Below are positions 49,574-60,935 of a stretch of DNA of 64,000 nucleotides, piece after piece; position 1 is the first letter of the stretch; the number at the start of each line of letters is the position of its first letter. The stretch lies in contig OY755187.1 in NCBI GenBank assembly GCA_963576735.1, positions 2,108,001 through 2,172,000 on the forward strand, given 5' to 3'. Under the pieces are notes generated by a model, which had not been told where the DNA came from, made no database searches, and saw only the letters and a list, made by a program, of their open reading frames with translations. This DNA comes from Bedellia somnulentella. Its lineage: Eukaryota > Arthropoda > Insecta > Lepidoptera > Bedelliidae. The position numbers were made by a program, and so were the translations under genes.

Positions 49574-49762
49574 TTACAATAAAATGGTTCTGCAATACGT
49601 GTCGGCAAGTTTGCAAAGATTGTGTCCAGAGTCCAGATACAATGAAGTACAGAGATAAGCGGAAAGGGATAGCATGCGGGATCCAGGATTATCCCACAAA
49701 GCATTCCCGAAACCACCCACGAAGGGAATCCCTTTTTTTCCCGAGTTTTTAAGCGTTAACAT
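49574..49762 (-). other. Coding-like frame, unrecognised
   Basis: 62 codons from an ATG (KNSGKKGIPFVGGFGNALWD.., LDSGHNLCKLADTYCRTI), ending TAA. Its codon composition looks real, but the overlapping plus-strand frame at 49674-49877 is also open. I suspect an old mobile-element fragment. Confidence 0.3.
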
Positions 49763-50117
49763 TCACTTGTATTGTTTCGCGGTTGTTGCTTTTTTTTATT
49801 GTGAAGTATTAATTGAAAGCGGAATTAACAAATTTTACTTTCTTTCAAAGTTGCGGAAATTGACAGTGTTGTCTTAGTATGACACTATTACATTTCTAAC
49901 TGCAGGTTGTGAATAAGAGAATGACCTTTTTACTGGTCAGACGACGATGTAATCCTACATATATTATAACATAAATATATAGATACTTAAACGCAATCGT
50001 ATATCAAATCAGCCGTCTCGTCATCATCAATACTTTCTGTATTATGGGTTAAAGATTGTAAAATAAAGGATTGTTTTAAATGGGTCTCCAGCCCCATGGT
50101 ATAAAGTATAGGTTACA

Positions 50118-50361
50118 TACCTACATACATATACTCACGGCTATAACTCCCTAGAAGGGGTAGCCAGAGCCAAGCAATTATAAATTCCTCAGCCACTTTT
50201 GGAAGTTGAGTGGGGAAAAGGCGGTAAAATAAAGGTTTTGGTGATGGGTCTCCAACCGTATCGCCCAAAAATCAAATAAAAAGCCCCAATACCCTTAGTC
50301 GCCTCTTACGACACCCGTGGGTAGAAAGGGCTAGCGACATTCTAAACCGGCACTACACGGC
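50118..50361 (-). repeat. SINE-A, full length
   Basis: CATACATATACTCACGGCT to CGGCACTACACGGC; subfamily with CGACACCCGTGGGTAG. Confidence 0.85.
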
Positions 50362-50379
50362 AAAAATGGTTCTAAATAA

Positions 50380-51225
50380 AAAATATTAAAACGTAAATAC
50401 TTTTTACTTATCTCATACACTCTTAACGGAATAAAGTAGAGTTTTCATAAGCGTAAAAGTACAAAACAATTATACTAGAACCTTTCTATGTTTTTGTTCT
50501 AAATAATTAAGTTCTAATAAACGATTTTACTTTATTTTTTAGCTATAGTCAATCAATTGAAATTTGAAAGCAATCCCTAAAAATTTATGAAATTATTAAA
50601 AAAATATTTCAAGTTGCCAAAATCTAATAGAATTTACTACTTTTCTATTTTTCCAAAATGGCGAACACTACCAAATAACACAAAAAACACACAAAAATAT
50701 TTTCGCTCAAGATATACCGTACGCCTGCGCTATTTCGGCGCCGAAGTTTTTTTTTTAAATCTGGAAGCATTGGATTCCGGATTGCGGCTTTTCTATACAG
50801 CCTCTTGAAACTAGGATTTGCGAAATGCAATTGTTGTTTGTAATGGATATGCACTAGAGCGCAAATGGGAGTTTGTTTGTTTGTGCCGACACCTTTGGAG
50901 TGTTTTGTCGTCGAGACATATTTGTTGAGGATAATGCAATGACCAGTGGTTACTTGCTTTGTCGGTACTCGTGTAAGTGGGTGGGTTCGACATTCATAAT
51001 ATACAAAATGGCTTTCAAACGAGTATTATCCAGATCTGAAAAAATACGTGGCCATGTGTAACTAAGTAATCTTTTAAATAAAACTTGCTGTTTGATTTAC
51101 ATTTACTTATAGTAGTAGTAGGCATACTGTTTAAAAACTTAAAAAGCCCTTAATTATATGAGTGGTTCCCGAAGGGTTGTTGTAATTGTAATATGATTTT
51201 GACATATTGATTACATTCTCATACT
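50380..51225. other. AT-rich stretch, nothing assigned
   Basis: Overlapping 60-73 codon frames on both strands at 50587-51061, with a GC-rich patch CTATTTCGGCGCCGAAG. No family resemblance. Confidence 0.3.
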
Positions 51226-51229
51226 CGCT

Positions 51230-51460
51230 CACGGCACAGATCTATCCTATAAAGTGGTAGATAGAACTTCAGAATAAGAAATTACTCAGCAAATTTTAGA
51301 ATTTAACTGAGGAAAAGGTATTAAAATAAAGAATGGTTAGATATGGGATCCAGCTACATCAACCAATTTTTTGTCAATCAAAATCTCTTGTTTTCGCCTC
51401 CTACGATAAGCACCGAAAGGAATGGGTAAGTGTTATTATAAACCGATACTAAACAAAAAT
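51230..51460 (-). repeat. Ancient SINE-A, nearly complete
   Basis: ACTCGCTCACGGCACAGATC, GATATGGGATCCAGCTACAT and GTTATTATAAACCGATAC; about a quarter of positions changed. Confidence 0.6.
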
Positions 51461-51531
51461 TATCAAATTCACTACTTTAAGACCTAAAATACGCTATCAT
51501 ATATACGCTATACGCTACATATCAACTAGAC

Positions 51532-51948
51532 GGCTTATTCCGTTTATCCACCCTAAAAAATCCTCCCTAAGTCGGATATTCGGAAACGCATGTCCGATTA
51601 TCCACCCTGAACGGGGTGGATATCCGGAATGCATATAATATGGTTCTTCCGATTTTTTACCCCAAGTACAGTAATTTACAGAAACAAAATGGGTCCAAGA
51701 AACATCGTGAACATTAAAATGCTTAAGATAAACATACCTACTTTCTTACTTACAGTTTGAATAAAAATATCTTACAAACTTAGGGTCTTTTATCTGTAAA
51801 TGACTGTACATAGGCAGGGTAGAAAATCGGAAGAAACATTTTATTATGAATTCCGATTATCCACCCCGTTCAGGGTGGATAATCGGACATGCGTTTCCGA
51901 ATATCCGACTTAGGGAGGATTTTTTAGGGTGGATAAACGGAATAAGCC
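51532..51948. mobile_element. hAT-like foldback MITE with 8-bp duplication
   Basis: 417 bp, arms of about 105 bp starting GGCTTATTCCGTTTATCCAC and containing TCCGATTATCCACCC, flanked by AACTAGAC at 51524-51531 and 51949-51956. Eight-base duplications suggest hAT, though long arms are unusual for that group. Partial copy at 12715-12968. Confidence 0.8.
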
Positions 51949-52412
51949 AACTAGACCACTCCCATCTAAAATCAAACAAACAATTCTATAATGAGAATGT
52001 CAGTGGCACATATCAATCAATGAACATTCAGGCAACCAACCAAAAAAAAAACAATACAACCTAACAAAAACTAGTTATTCGCTCAACTCACTGATGTAGG
52101 AGCGTTTAATTTTCCATCCCGCTTCACTCAGACAGACACCTATCACGCGAACCAAGCCGGGTCATCGCACCTAACTTCATACATTAACTGACTACTGTGC
52201 GAATATGTGTCTAATGAATACATGTAGCTCACTACGCATAAGTAACATGAAGTGAGATTAAAAGAAAATATTTATTTGTTTTTGCAAGAGGGAAGTGATA
52301 GTTCGATTTAGATTTGAATTTGGAATGTTGCTTGTTTTGTTCGGACGAAAGAGGTTATGTAAAAGTTATGTGCAAATAATTTAACCTTATTATTAGATGA
52401 CTGAAGTGTGCT

Positions 52413-52571
52413 CAAAAAGGCTGGCGTCCGAAGTATGAAGAATAAAAGAGCATGTATGAAAAGATTGATGGATGTAAACAAAGCTAGAGAGGTTTGCCAG
52501 AATCATACGAAGTGGCGATCGATAATCTCTGCCTACCCCAATAGGAATTAACGGCGTGAGTATATGTATGA
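52413..52571 (+). mobile_element. RTE-type LINE 3' end, TATG-tailed subfamily
   Basis: GGCTGGCGTCCGAAGTATGA, GAGAGGTTTGCCAGAATC, CTCTGCCTACCCCAATAGGA and CGGCGTGAGTATATGTATG. Confidence 0.85.
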
Positions 52572-52603
52572 TAAAATTGCTTTTCTTGCTAGACGTAGAC
52601 GTA

Positions 52604-52853
52604 GCTGTGTAGTGCCGGCTTAGAATAGCACTACCCCATTTCTTCCAGTGGGTGTACGTAAGAGGCGACTAACGGTATTGGGGCTTTTAAGGGATTTTTG
52701 GGCGATGCGGTTGGAGACCCATCACCAACATCCTTTATTTCACCATCTTTTCCCCACGCAACTCTTGATAGTGGCTGAGAAATTTTTAATTTCCTAGCTC
52801 AGGCTACCCCTTCAAGGTAATAACAGCCGTGAGTATATGTATGTATGTATGTA
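52604..52853 (+). repeat. SINE-A, full length
   Basis: GCTGTGTAGTGCCGGCTTAG to GCCGTGAGTATATGTATGTATG. Confidence 0.85.
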
Positions 52854-53078
52854 CATAGACACTCTACTGAGGTAGTATTAATCCAAGACCATATAAATCT
52901 GTTCAATAGTTGTCACCCCTATAAAGAAACCTAGGTCATACAAGATACCTAAAATCAATAGCACTATTTTATTGGTATGCCACATTAGTATTCGTTCTAG
53001 ATCATAATAAACAGCATTTATCTTCGGCAATACAAAACAAGCAATCCCTATAGTACATGCATTCTGTAAGCAAGGGAA

Positions 53079-53288
53079 AGTAACTAATAAATAAAGGAAA
53101 GAAAAATTTCGACACAGGCGGGAATCGAACCCGCGACCTTAGTTTAAAACAAAGGATAGAAGAATTTCGCACTGGCAGCCATTGACACGGTAGACTCAAT
53201 TGGCAGAGCGACGGGGACGTATACCCGAGGTCGCGGGTTCGATTCCCGCCTGTGTCGAAAATTTGCTTTCCTTTATTTATTAGTAACT
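53079..53288. repeat. Head-to-head SINE-C copies forming a hairpin
   Basis: AGTAACTAATAAATAAAGG, AAATTTCGACACAGGCGGG and AATCGAACCCGCGACCT at the left are mirrored almost perfectly at 53219-53288. A tRNA-like unit (GACACGG..CTGTGTC, 53184-53257) lies on the plus strand between, with GGGTTCGATTCCCGC as its T arm and the same defective anticodon stem as at 15678. Confidence 0.75.
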
Positions 53289-54214
53289 AGTGGATCGTCC
53301 CAGCTTCGCACGGGTAGCGTTGTTTTTTTAAATATCTGAGGTTTCTTTCTTCAGTCCCTGCTTAAGCATTGTGAAATTCAGCGCAATGTTTTCAATTTAT
53401 TTAATATATAGCACTCCCTAAACAGTGTAGTTTGGTGATTTTGTTCAGTATTTCCATTAAATACCTTGAGCATTGCATATGTGGCAGCTTGTTATTGGCC
53501 TATTTCTGCCTATGCTATTATTTTATATTGTAAATTTAGCTGTAAGCCCCCCAAATATAATAAAATAAAATAAGATAAAATAAAATAAAATAGCAAATTT
53601 TGGAATAAAACGCTATGTAGTATTTATAACAATCTGAAAACTAAATCATTACGTGATGTAGGATGCAAATACTGGCGCTATCTAGTATGTTATATATAAA
53701 TTAGAAAAGATTTGGTTTTGGTCACGGGCGCACTGGATTATTTTATGTATAATTTCGGTGTTTGTCTACCGATTTCTATGATTCTTTTTTTATTGAATAG
53801 GTAATAATGTTACCTTTTTTAAATTAGGGATGAGTGAGAGGTTTACAAACGTAAGAGTAAACAAATATAATCAGAATGTTCCGAACTGCTAAGCTATCAG
53901 GAATTACACGTGTTATTGTGAGTCAACCGTAAAAGATAGACATAAACTGTTTAGGATTGTTTTTTAGATAATTTTATGCAGATTTTTTCCGTCATACATG
54001 ATTTCTATGTAAGTTTAACCATTAAGGCTGCACACGCGACGGAAGCTTAAAAAATGGAGTAACTTCTCCCGTTTTCCCAAAATTTCCCAGAATTCCCCTT
54101 TACTTCTCTGCTGGAAAGTATACAAAAACCTGCGCAGAAGTATGAAGAATAATTGTACCAAGTTTCGTTAGAATCCGTCCAGTAGTTTTTGTTTCCATAA
54201 GGAACATACAAACC

Positions 54215-54256
<42 letters not shown>

Positions 54257-54375
54257 AATTTTACTGATTCCATTTTTGGCATCAGTATCGATCCCTAATC
54301 GTCACCTGATAGTTATTTTGAAAATATATTTCATGTACAGAATTGACCTCTCTACAGATTTATTATAAGTATAGA
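53287..54375 (-). mobile_element. Non-autonomous Helitron, unit 1
   Basis: Minus orientation. 3' end at 53287: CCCGTGCGAAGCTGGGACGA then TCCACTAG, followed by T. 5' end at 54375: TCTATACTTATAATAAATCT. Contains GTACCAAGTTTCGTTAGAAT and a GACA repeat. No Rep/helicase. Confidence 0.75.
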
Positions 54376-54840
54376 AGATTTCGGTGTTTCTCTACCGATT
54401 TCTATGATTCTTTTTTATTGAATAGGTAATAATGTTACCTTTTTTTAAATTAGAGATGAGTGAGAGGTTTACAAACGTAAGAATAAACAAATATAATCAG
54501 AATGTTCCGAACTGCTAAGCTATCAGGAATCACACGTGTTATTGTGAGTCAACCCTAAAAGATAGACATAAACTGTTGAGGACATTTTTTTAGATAATTT
54601 TATGAAGAATATTTCCGTCATACATGATTTCTATGTAAGTTTAACCATTAAGGCTGCACACGCGACGGAAGCTTAAAAAATGTAGGTACTTCTCCCGTTT
54701 TCCCAAAATTTCCCAAAATTCCCCTTTACTACTCTGCTGAAAAGTATACAAAAACCTGCCCAGGAGCATGGAGAATAATTGTACCAAGTTTCGTTAAAAT
54801 CCGTCGAGTAGTTTTTGTTTCTATAAGGAACATACAAACC

Positions 54841-54871
<31 letters not shown>

Positions 54872-55009
54872 GGACAGACAGACAGACAAAAATTTTACTA
54901 ATTGCATTTTTGGCATCAGTATCGATCCCTAATCACCACCTGATAGTTATTTTGAAAATATATTTCATGTACAGAATTGACCTCTCTACAGATTTATTAT
55001 AAGTATAGA
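54376..55009 (-). mobile_element. Helitron unit 2, tandem with unit 1
   Basis: Repeats the 5' 620 bp of unit 1 (CGGTGTTTCTCTACCGATTT on the plus strand to TATTATAAGTATAGA) head to tail, with its own TCTATAC 5' end at 55009 preceded by A. Confidence 0.75.
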
Positions 55010-55369
55010 TAATCCCAACGTGAGGTTTTCATGAACAAAAACATTCAAAAAGGGAAAGTAACTTTAGTTTTTGAGGGTTTTTAGGTTCTGACGAACAGTA
55101 TCCCTTGATTGAGTATTGAGTATTGAGCTGTTCCAATTTAACTGACAAAAGATGAGTTTCTTATATTTTAAGCAAACTTTTTGCTTATTTGGCCAAGATT
55201 GTATATATCTACAGATAGCCATTATAAAAAACATTAAGCTATCCTCATTTGGAACTATAAACGCTTTTAAACTGTTGTGTAACCTGCTTACAGTAATAAT
55301 TACAAACACACCATGATCTTTAATTAAAAAATATTGTATATTTTCTCTGTGTATTTGTCAGTATTTTTA

Positions 55370-55490
55370 TATATGAAAAAGGATTCTGACAGACAGATAG
55401 ACAGCCAGACAGACGGACGACGGATTATAAAGTAATCATATGAGGGTACCGTTTTTTATTCTGAGGTGCCTAACCCTTAAATCAAGGAAA
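55370..55490 (+). mobile_element. Mariner-like terminal fragment
   Basis: GGATTCTGACAGACAGATAG, CCAGACAGACGGACGACG and GAGGGTACCGTTTTTTATTC resemble the end of a common moth Tc1/mariner-type non-autonomous element. Confidence 0.4.
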
Positions 55491-55494
55491 CAAT

Positions 55495-56005
55495 CATACA
55501 TACATACATATACTCATGGCTATGAATCCAAAATCTTTGGTAGACAGAGCTTTAGAACAAGAAATTCTTTAGAAATTCTTGCCGTGTAGTGTCGGTTTAG
55601 AATAGCACTACCCCATTTCTTCCGGTGGGTGTACGTAAGAGGCGACTAACTATTAAGGGATTTTTGGGCGATGCGGTTGGAGCTTTATTTTTACTATCTT
55701 TTCCTTACTCAAATTTCCAAAAGAGGCTGAGGAATTTCTAATTCTTTAGCTCTGGCTCCCTCTTCCTGGGATTTATAGCCGTGAGTATATGTATGTATGA
55801 GTATATGTATATATGAGTATATGTATGTATGTATGTAGAGTCTTTAGCTACTTTCGTAGGATAAGTGGGAAAAATAAATAAATTAAAAAGGTGGTGATGG
55901 GTCTCCAGCCACATCGTCTTACTTTCATTTCAAAAGCCTCAATACCCTTAGTTGGCTTAACAACATTTTACTAGTTACTGCTATTCTAAGCCCATAGTAC
56001 ACAGC
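55495..56005 (-). repeat. Old SINE-A split by a younger SINE-A
   Basis: 55495-55580 (tail to GAACAAGAAATTCTTTAG) and 55840-56005 (TTTCGTAGGATAAGTGGG, GATGGGTCTCCAGCCACATC, CTATTCTAAGCC). Confidence 0.7.
55581..55838 (+). repeat. SINE-A with expanded tail
   Basis: GCCGTGTAGTGTCGGTTTAG to GTGAGTATATGTATGTATG, with the GAGTATATGTATGTAT end repeated three times. About 35 bp missing near the middle. Confidence 0.8.
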
Positions 56006-56214
56006 GTAGCGTATTAATAAACATATGGTAAGGAAATCTGTATCCCGTTATAAATTGGGTGAGGAGAGGAAAATAAATTAAATTACAATTTGACCTCTGC
56101 CACTGTTTCTGGGCTGACTTGAGCATGAAAATAAAATTAAATGAAAAGTTGATTTAGTGATCGATTACTTGACATGGATGTAATATTTGGACTCTTCGAA
56201 CTTCTTTTGAGAAT

Positions 56215-56369
56215 TCAAGTCTCAAAGAGATTTTCCAAAAGTAAATTAAAGCAGCACTTTTGTATGTAACGACGGTCACGAAATGTACGAACACAATCGT
56301 TTTCTGTGGAATTCCTAAGAGACTGTAAAAAGGCTTTGGGAAATATTGATTGATTTTCGGGTAAAACGG
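56215..56369 (-). CDS. Possible terminal coding exon, unrecognised
   Basis: After an acceptor (GTAATCATATCAG) the minus strand is open 51 codons to TGA: LPENQSIFPKAFLQSLRNST.., VRTFRDRRYIQKCCFNLLLE. Protein-like, ends LFET. No AATAAA close by and no other exon found. Confidence 0.35.
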
Positions 56370-56431
56370 CTGATATGATTACAACTATTTTTTTTTTAAA
56401 AAGTGGCAATTGGCTACGCTGTACTATAGCT

Positions 56432-56759
56432 CGGCTTAGAATAACACTACTCCATTTAATTTAATGATTTTTGACATGAATTCCTCATGTGGGGATTATT
56501 ACTCATTTATTTATTTTCTTTCCTTTAATAACATGTTTTATTTATGAGTAACACTACTCCATTTCATCCTATGGATGTTCGTAAGTGGTGACTAAGGGTA
56601 TTGGGGCTTTTTTAATGATTTTTGGTGATGTCGTACGAGACCTATCACCAAAAACATGTATCGTACAATCTTTTCTTCACTCGACTTTCAAAATAACTAA
56701 GGAATTTCTTATTTTGCAGCTCTGGCTACCCCGTCTTGGATTAATAACACTAAGTATAT
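56432..56759 (+). repeat. SINE-A split by a SINE-C piece
   Basis: TCGGCTTAGAATAACACTAC and, after the insert, CCTATGGATGTTCGTAAGTG to CACTAAGTATATG. Confidence 0.75.
56458..56549 (+). repeat. SINE-C 3' piece with 15-bp target duplication
   Basis: TTGACATGAATTCCTCATG to CTTTAATAACATG and TTTATTTATGAGT, flanked by AACACTACTCCATTT at 56443-56457 and 56550-56564. Shows SINE-C has been mobile; the tRNA domain is absent in this copy. Confidence 0.85.
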
Positions 56760-57020
56760 GCCGTGTAGTGTCGGCTTAGAATAACACTACCCCATTTCTA
56801 CCCGTGGGTGATCGTAAGAGGCGACTAAGGGTATAGGGGCTTATTAAGTGATTTTTGGGCGATGTGGTTGGAGACCCGTCACCAAAAACATTTATTATTA
56901 CCATCTTTTCCCCAATCAACTTCCAAAAGTGGCTGAGGAATTTCTAATTCCTTAGCTCTGGCCACCTCTTCTAGGGATTTATAGCCGTGAGTATATGTAT
57001 GTATGTATGTATGTATGTAT
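56760..57020 (+). repeat. SINE-A, full length
   Basis: GCCGTGTAGTGTCGGCTTAG to a long TATG tail; starts exactly where the previous copy's tail ends. Confidence 0.85.
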
Positions 57021-57029
57021 ATGTATTTA

Positions 57030-57610
57030 TGTACTAAGTGGCATATAGCTAGGAGCAGAATCGATGGCCACAGAGATGAAAGGTCGTGAATTTACCACTA
57101 GGTCACATAGTATAGATTGCCTTTGACATAAGTCACATCGCACCTTTCACAAGACAACCCAAGTCCACTTGCGGAGGTATGTTGTCATTAAGATTTTCAG
57201 GGCGGGTTCTCTTAAGAGCACAGCTGAAATAGTCACGTGACCAAAAATTATGTATGAACTTACTTATTTGTTTTATTCTTCAACAACTAAATCCCTTAAA
57301 ATTTGCCAAGTCCAATATATGTAATGTCCAAAACAATTACATCGAGCAAGCGGTTTGTTACTACGTTTAAGAGTCAACAGTTAATCAATCATATTGACGC
57401 TTTGTAGTACTTGCATCAAACTCTTCATTTCATTTTGTTGTGCTTTTTTATTATAATTAAATTCAACCGATTCTCCTTAACGGTATGTCTTCGAAGTGTA
57501 GGCATAATATGATACAACTATAAGTAAAAGTAACGTCATTCAAAAAGTACAATCATTTTCGAATGATGTGATGTTGGACCATTGTAAACCCGACTGTTTC
57601 GCACGCACAC
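57030..57610. other. Unassigned stretch
   Basis: 57045-57115 on the minus strand (TGTGACCTAGTGGTAAATTC) has a weak tRNA-SINE look. The rest is AT-rich and featureless. Confidence 0.3.
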
Positions 57611-57620
57611 AAATTAAATT

Positions 57621-57858
57621 GCTGTGTAGTGTTGGCTTAGAATAGCACTATCCCATTTCTTCCGGTGGGTGTACGTAAGAGGCGACTAACGTTAATTGGG
57701 ATTTTTGGGCGATGCGGTTGGAGACTCATCACCAACAACCTTTACTTTACCATCTTTTCCATACGCAACTTTCAAAACTGGCTAAGGAATTGTTAATTCC
57801 CTAGCTCTGGCTACCCCTTATAGGGAGTTATAGCCGTGAGTATATGTATGTATGTATA
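57621..57858 (+). repeat. SINE-A, full length
   Basis: GCTGTGTAGTGTTGGCTTAG to GCCGTGAGTATATGTATGTATG. Confidence 0.85.
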
Positions 57859-58191
57859 TTTATAATGACGCAGAAAGAAGAGAGTTTTTAATGAGTTTTT
57901 CAATGCAAATGGGGTAGCCGTATTTTAACCATTTATAAGGCAAGGTATGATCAAAAATTAATTGTATTTCACTTCTATTTGAAGCTAGGTAAGGTTGAAA
58001 TTATGGTGGACGCTATCTATATATCCTCTGTCTTATAAAGGGTTAAACTGTGTATCAAAATTAATGATTTACAAAAGCTGCTATTTTTAAAATAAAATGA
58101 TTACGATTTCTTCAAGAAACCTTAATGTAGTGTAGTGCGAGCTATAAAATCACAAAAAAATATTTTTTGCAAAATACATATTTTCACGGAT

Positions 58192-58325
58192 ATATACTCC
58201 AAAAAGGGTACCCAGAGCTTTGAGAAATTACTCAACCGCTTTTGGAAATTTAGTAGGGAAAAGACGGTAAAATAAAGGAATGTTGGCGATGGGATCCCAG
58301 CCTCATCAGGGATGTCCTAACAATC
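58192..58325 (-). repeat. SINE-A, decayed and truncated
   Basis: GGATATATACTCCAAAAAGG, AACCGCTTTTGGAAATTTAG and GATGGGATCCCAGCCTCATC. Confidence 0.65.
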
Positions 58326-58529
58326 ATTTGATAAATGGCGAAGTAATCGGCGAACAAGCATAAAAGAAAACCATTAAATACGGTCGAATTGAGAACACTA
58401 CTTGATTTGAAGTCGGTTAAAAACCCATAATGTTAAAAGTATACTATCCCGACACTCAGCTATTGCTCTCATAAAATTTTCATTTGTTTTGTTTGATAAA
58501 TGTGGCTTGTTCATAAACAATTATACCAA

Positions 58530-58722
58530 ATATTTTTTAATTCCTCAGCCACTTTTGGAAAGTTAAGTGGGGAAAAGATGGTAAAATAAAGGTTGTTGGT
58601 GATGGGTCTCCAACCTCATCGCCCAAAAAACCCTCAAAAGCCCCAATACCGTTAGTCGCCTCTTACGTACACCCACCGGAAGTAACGGGGTAGTGCTATA
58701 CTAAGCCAACGCTACACAGCTC
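58530..58722 (-). repeat. SINE-A, lacking its 3' end
   Basis: AATTCCTCAGCCACTTTTGG to GCCAACGCTACACAGC. Confidence 0.8.
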
Positions 58723-58904
58723 TGCTCTGCTTTGAAAAACTCATTAAAAACTCTCTTCTTTCCGCGTCATTATAAATATAATGTTTTTTAAACATTACCG
58801 CGTTCATATCACAGCCAACCTTCATAAAACTAACGCAACAATACAAATTCCACAGCAAATCAATATCCGCTCTAATAAACTGCAACGTGACAAAGTTAAA
58901 TTGC

Positions 58905-58985
58905 GCTCGATAAAGACGTTGTCAGGACTCGAACCTAGGACACGCGTCAACCGTCACTACTCGACCATGACAGCCATATTATAAT
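58905..58985 (-). repeat. tRNA-derived SINE head (fourth type)
   Basis: On the minus strand TGTCATGGTCGAGTAGTGAC carries an A box and AGGTTCGAGTCCTGAC a perfect B box. Not a complete cloverleaf. Confidence 0.5.
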
Positions 58986-59022
58986 GCCTTATTAACCACT
59001 TTAAACAGTTGCGATGTGACAT

Positions 59023-59207
59023 ACATACATACATATACTCACGGCTATATTTCCCTAGAAGGGGTAACCAGAGCTAAGGAATTATAAATTCCTCAGCCAC
59101 TTTTGGAAGTTGAGTGGGGAAAAGATGGTAAGAATAAAGGTTTTTGGTGATGGGTCTCCAACCGCATCGCCCAAAAATCCAATAAAAAGCCCGAATACAA
59201 ACAAAAT
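59023..59207 (-). repeat. SINE-A, 5'-truncated with 12-bp duplication
   Basis: Flanked by GCGATGTGACAT at 59011-59022 and 59208-59219; truncated at AAAAAGCCCGAATAC. Confidence 0.9.
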
Positions 59208-59345
59208 GCGATGTGACATGTTTATTGATTTTAGCAATTTTCTGATACTATATAGTCTTGGTTTACATTCCTTTAAGAGGTTGGCAGAGCTTGTGAATGC
59301 GTTCCTAAGCCACTTTTAGAAATTAAGAAGAGAAAGTACGTATAC

Positions 59346-59467
59346 GATAAATTATTTCTACCATCTTGTCTCCTATCAATTTCCAAATGTGGCTGAGGAG
59401 TTTCTACCTCAAAAGCTCTGGCTAACCCTTTTTGGGATTTATGGCCGTAAGTATATGTATGTATGTA
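59346..59467 (+). repeat. SINE-A, 5'-truncated
   Basis: TTTCTACCATCTTGTCTCC to GGCCGTAAGTATATGTATGTATG. Confidence 0.8.
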
Positions 59468-59531
59468 AAGTACACGGCAAAATAACTTGGGTAATTTTAT
59501 TTTCTATATTTGTAAAGAGTTTGTTTTTATT

Positions 59532-59785
59532 GCTGTGTAGTGTCGGCTTAGATTAGCACTACCCCATTTCTTCCGGTGGGTGTATGTAAGAGGCGACTAA
59601 CGGTATTGGGGCTTTTAAGGGATTTTTGGGCGATGCGGTTGGAGACCCATCACCAACAACCTTTATTTTACCATCTTTTCCCCACTCAACTTTCCAAACG
59701 TGGCTGAGGAATTTCAAATTCCTTAGCTCTGGCTACTTTTTCTAGGGATTTACAGTCGTGAGTATATGTATGTATGTATGTATGT
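59532..59785 (+). repeat. SINE-A, full length
   Basis: GCTGTGTAGTGTCGGCTTAG to GTGAGTATATGTATGTATG and more TATG units. Confidence 0.85.
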
Positions 59786-59973
59786 TGTTTGTAATCAATA
59801 CGCTCCAACCCCAAACAACAAAGGTGAAAAGTCACCACTGGTCGATGAGGCGATCTTTGTTCAGCATTAAATTACTCAAACCGCAACAGATTTGATGGAA
59901 TTTGAAATGTTGAATAGTCAATTAACAATAATAAATATGCAGCCTAAATCTTTGAGTTTCTAGACTCTCTAAC

Positions 59974-60333
59974 ATAACATAACATAAACGCTCACGCCGA
60001 ATATCCCCGAGGGGGTTGGCAGAGGTACTTATACTTCTGAACATCACGTGACTTTGTCACCTGGTGTTCAGAATACCCACGTTTTGCATGGACAGTGTAC
60101 TCACGTGATAGGGGGCAGGCCTATCGCCGTTTTGTAAGAATACACTGTCACATGACTAAGTACAACTCAGCCATGTGAGTTTCCTCACGATGTTTTCCCT
60201 CACCGTTAACAACCATGATAAATTAACCACACTTATGTCTTTAGAAAAGACAAACTGGTGTAGGCCTGACCTGGGATTTGAACACTAGTCGCTTGCACGT
60301 CAACCGGTGTTCTACCCATTGAGCTATCACGTC
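59974..60333 (-). repeat. SINE-B, full length with 11-bp duplication
   Basis: Flanked by GACTCTCTAAC at 59963-59973 and 60334-60344. Head GTGATAGCTCAATGGGTAGA on the minus strand. Confidence 0.9.
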
Positions 60334-60534
60334 GACTCTCTAACTTCAAAAAAAATACATAACCACGCATAACGCAATACGTCAGTTTATAAAACCTTTC
60401 CACTTAATTAAAACCTCAAATAGCAATACTACTGGGAGGTCCTAAAAAAAGTTTTGTCATATTTTGTAGAAAACTGTAAAGAAATGTCAATTTGCGCAGA
60501 TATTTAGATAAAATGGAGACATCATATTCTTGAC

Positions 60535-60670
60535 ACGATAGCTATGGCTCAGCGGGTGGTATAGTGGGTTACCCTCGTCTAACGTCCGGGATTCGAGCGT
60601 TGCTCAATCTCACATAATGAGATGTGATGACGTGGGAATTTAAAAAAAAACTAGCATGAGTTCCTTGACG
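60535..60670 (+). repeat. tRNA-derived SINE, another family
   Basis: ATAGCTATGGCTCAGCGGGT (A box) and CGTCCGGGATTCGAGCG (B box), then ACATAATGAGATGTGATGAC and GAGTTCCTTGACGAGTTAG. Confidence 0.5.
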
Positions 60671-60787
60671 AGTTAGACTTTAAAGTAAAGAGTTGTTGAT
60701 TGATAGTTAAATGACATTGCTTCATTACTTTTCAAGTAAATATTTTTGAGGTTTGAAACAAAAATAAAGGAAGGTTTTTGGAACATC

Positions 60788-60935
60788 CGTGATAGCTCAG
60801 TGGGTAGTTCATTTACGGTGAGAGTGAGAGGAAACATGGTGAGAAAACTCACATTCGTACAAAACGGCGATGGGCTTGCCCCCTATCATTTTGCTTGGTC
60901 AGTGTAACCAAGCAAAAACGCGGGAACACCAAGTT
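60788..60935 (+). repeat. SINE-B, internally deleted
   Basis: CCGTGATAGCTCAGTGGGTA (head) jumps to GAGGAAACATGGTGAG and CAAAACGGCGATGGGCTTGC; the B box is deleted. Confidence 0.7.

Noticed and set aside
57045..57115. tRNA-like SINE head on the minus strand
   Set aside because: A-box-like TGACCTAGTGG but the B box is too weak.
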